Origin: an uncultured Oscillospiraceae bacterium
GTDB taxonomy: Bacteria > Bacillota > Clostridia > Oscillospirales > Oscillospiraceae
Length of the DNA stretch: 6,808 nt
NCBI GenBank assembly: GCA_905233595.1
Contig: CAJOFI010000130.1
Coordinates: 1-6,808, forward strand
Direction: 5' to 3'
Positions 5,465-6,808 of the stretch are shown in pieces. Below the pieces are notes generated by a model that was not told the origin of the DNA, searched no databases, and worked only from the letters and a program-made list of their open reading frames with translations. The position numbers and the translations under genes are program-made. How positions within the stretch are numbered: the first letter of the stretch is position 1; every line of letters begins with the position of its first letter.

Positions 5465-5964
5465 AAACACGAAAAACAGCGCTTATCCTCCTCGCCCTGA
5501 CCGGCACCGTCCTCGCGACGCTGCTGACGCTCAACTGCGTGATGCAGTTTGCCGTCACACAGGGCAGCAGCATGAGCCCGACCATCCTGGACGGCGAGGT
5601 TCTGATCGTGCGCAAGCTCGGCGACATTCGCGACGGGGATATGATCGCCTTCTATTCCGATCGCTATCATATGGTGCTCATCAAGCGCGTGATCGCCCTC
5701 GAGGGGGAGACCGTGCGCATCCAGGACGGAAAGGTCTATCGCAACGGCGTCATGCTGATCGAAAAGTACCTGCCCTCCGGCTGCTACACCAGCGGCAGCG
5801 AGACCGAGATCACCGTGCAGCCCGGTGAGGTCTACGTCATGGGCGACAACCGTCCCGTCTCCCAGGACAGCCGCAGCTCCGGCGTGGGGACGGTTGCAAG
5901 AGAAGAGATCGTGGGCGCGGTCATCCTACGGATCTGGCCCTTTGAACGCTTTCAACTATTTTGA
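5461..5964 (+). CDS. lepB: Signal peptidase I (S26 family)
   Basis: A 167-residue membrane serine protease that cleaves signal peptides on the outer face of the membrane. One N-terminal membrane helix (about residues 7-28) is followed by all family boxes: the catalytic Ser37 in GSSMSPTILDGE, the catalytic Lys75 in HMVLIKRVIALEGE, and GDNRPVSQDSR (128-138). The length is normal for compact Gram-positive type I enzymes. It has the Ser/Lys dyad, not the Ser/His dyad of the SipW/archaeal type. GGAG lies at 5446-5449, and the start overlaps the preceding stop by ATGA. Its position between a membrane protein and a secreted surface protein suggests an enzyme dedicated to this cluster, as in pilus and surface-fibre loci. 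That is inference; it could also be a general signal peptidase. The symbol is generic. Confidence 0.92.
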   Translation: MKTRKTALILLALTGTVLATLLTLNCVMQFAVTQGSSMSPTILDGEVLIVRKLGDIRDGDMIAFYSDRYHMVLIKRVIALEGETVRIQDGKVYRNGVMLIEKYLPSGCYTSGSETEITVQPGEVYVMGDNRPVSQDSRSSGVGTVAREEIVGAVILRIWPFERFQLF

Positions 5965-5965
5965 C

Positions 5966-5969
5966 GGAG
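5966..5969 (+). promoter_or_regulatory. Ribosome binding site of the surface-protein gene
   Basis: GGAG lies 9 nt before the ATG at 5979 but only 3 nt before the in-frame ATG at 5973. It therefore favours 5979 as the start. Confidence 0.6.
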
Positions 5970-5978
5970 TTTATGAAG

Positions 5979-6808
5979 ATGAGTAAAATTTTGCGCGGTT
6001 TTTGGTTCCGCCTGACGGCGGCTTTTCTCGCCATGCTGCTGTGCACGCTGCTGATTTTGCAGGCGCTGACGGCTGAGGTCGTGCTCGTCTGCGAAAAGGA
6101 GGAGCACCGGCACAGCGAGGAATGCTACGGGAAGGAGCTGGTCTGCGGTCTTGCCGAGAGCGAGGGGCATACCCACGCGGAGGACTGCTATGACGAAGTG
6201 CCGGTTCTGAGCTGCCCGCTGACGGAGGGCGAGGGGCACGGCCATACGGAGGACTGCTATGCCGCCGAGCGCATGCTGCTCTGCGCGGAGGGCTACACGG
6301 CCGAGCGCGTGCTGCTCTGCGCGGAGGAGGAGAGCGACGAGGAGGGCGGCCACCGCCACACGGAGGACTGCTACACCGAGAGCCTCACGCTTACCTGCGA
6401 ACTGACCGAACAGGACGGCGACCCCGGCCACACGCACAGCGAGGACTGCTACGGCGAGGAGACGGTGCTCGTCTGCGGGCTCGCCGAGCAGGAGGCGCAC
6501 ACCCACACGGAGGAATGCTACAGCCTCGAGCGGCAGCTCGTCTGCCCGCTGGAGGAGTTAAACGACACGGAGATATACATATACTCCGCGTCCCAGCTTG
6601 CCAGCGTTGGGGACCTCTCGGGCCTCAAGGTGGGCTTTGCCGACTTCTCCATGGCGGCGAAGCTGCAGAGCGTCAAGGTGGGGGACGCGGACGCGGCCTA
6701 CACAAACGGCAACATGACGGAGCTGACTCTGGGGAACAACACGCTTCTTCGCTCCATCGACGCGCGAAACTGCACGGCGCTGGGGACGGGGACCCAGGGG
6801 ACGGTGGA
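5979..6808 (+). CDS. Secreted Cys/His-repeat surface protein, 3' end beyond window
   Basis: An open frame of 276 codons with no stop before the window edge. The N-terminus (MSKILRGFWF, then a hydrophobic stretch to LQALTA) is a signal peptide with likely cleavage after residue 32. Residues 38-189 hold six copies of H-x-H-x-E-(E/D)-C-Y, each preceded by a (V/S/T)-C-x-L-x-E segment: a modular, acidic array with regularly placed Cys and His. From residue about 196 the sequence changes to an LRR/beta-solenoid-like pattern (IYIYSASQLASVGDLSGL, MTELTLGNNTLLRSIDARNC), which I recall from clostridial phage-tail-like and surface proteins. Such Cys/His N-terminal arrays occur in large clostridial cell-surface proteins; metal binding or disulfide cross-linking is plausible but unproven. 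It begins 14 nt after the signal peptidase stop, so it shares the operon and is a natural client of that enzyme. Full length, anchor and function cannot be seen here. Confidence 0.88.
   Translation, partial: MSKILRGFWFRLTAAFLAMLLCTLLILQALTAEVVLVCEKEEHRHSEECYGKELVCGLAESEGHTHAEDCYDEVPVLSCPLTEGEGHGHTEDCYAAERMLLCAEGYTAERVLLCAEEESDEEGGHRHTEDCYTESLTLTCELTEQDGDPGHTHSEDCYGEETVLVCGLAEQEAHTHTEECYSLERQLVCPLEELNDTEIYIYSASQLASVGDLSGLKVGFADFSMAAKLQSVKVGDADAAYTNGNMTELTLGNNTLLRSIDARNCTALGTGTQGTV
6090..6545 (+). repeat. Coding tandem repeats: six HxHxE(E/D)CY units
   Basis: The motif copies lie at 6105-6128, 6168-6191, 6237-6260, 6351-6374, 6429-6452 and 6498-6521. Spacing is irregular (63, 69, 114, 78 and 69 nt), so the units are related in protein pattern rather than as exact DNA copies. 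Cysteines between copies fall in an L-x-C-type context. Confidence 0.85.
6264..6326 (+). repeat. Nearly exact 27-nt direct repeat, period 36
   Basis: 6264-6290 and 6300-6326 differ at one base (ATG versus GTG) and encode AERMLLCAE and AERVLLCAE. This in-frame duplication adds a Cys without its His-x-His-Cys-Tyr partner and explains the longest gap in the array. Confidence 0.8.

Overview
The window looks like chromosomal DNA from a GC-rich low-branching Firmicute, most likely a gut-type Clostridia member (Oscillospiraceae/Ruminococcaceae-like). The reasons are the AGGAG-type ribosome binding sites, the HemW and HtpG sequence types, a compact Gram-positive signal peptidase I, and a Cys/His-repeat surface protein of a kind I associate with clostridia. 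This placement is inference; nothing here names a species.

Left part (1-3445): two housekeeping genes on the minus strand, htpG (Hsp90 chaperone) and downstream of it hemW (radical-SAM heme chaperone). Their intergenic stretches hold hairpins and a purine-rich, imperfectly palindromic repeat. One 11-mer of that repeat recurs directly beside the hemW stop codon.

Middle part (3446-4927): a divergent tyrosine recombinase gene whose N- and C-terminal halves lie in different frames, with an inferred internal loss of about 25 nt. Immediately after it comes a 312-bp segment bounded by a perfect 17-bp inverted repeat (4527-4543 and 4822-4838). Inside the segment is a good promoter pointing left, away from the genes to the right, and a rightward intrinsic terminator. 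A leftward intrinsic terminator abuts the outside of the left repeat. This is the architecture of a recombinase-controlled invertible promoter (phase-variation switch), here apparently in the OFF orientation. Inversion would place the promoter at about 4744-4772 facing the operon on the right.

Right part (4928-6808): a tightly packed plus-strand operon. It encodes a single-pass membrane protein with an exported beta-rich domain, a signal peptidase I that overlaps it by ATGA, and the N-terminal part of a large secreted surface protein with six His-x-His-x-Glu-(Glu/Asp)-Cys-Tyr repeats followed by a leucine-rich-like region. That last gene runs off the window. The three genes look like an export and surface-display unit, and I infer that the upstream switch turns the whole unit on or off. 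The damaged recombinase raises the possibility that the switch is locked in this strain or is flipped by a recombinase encoded elsewhere.
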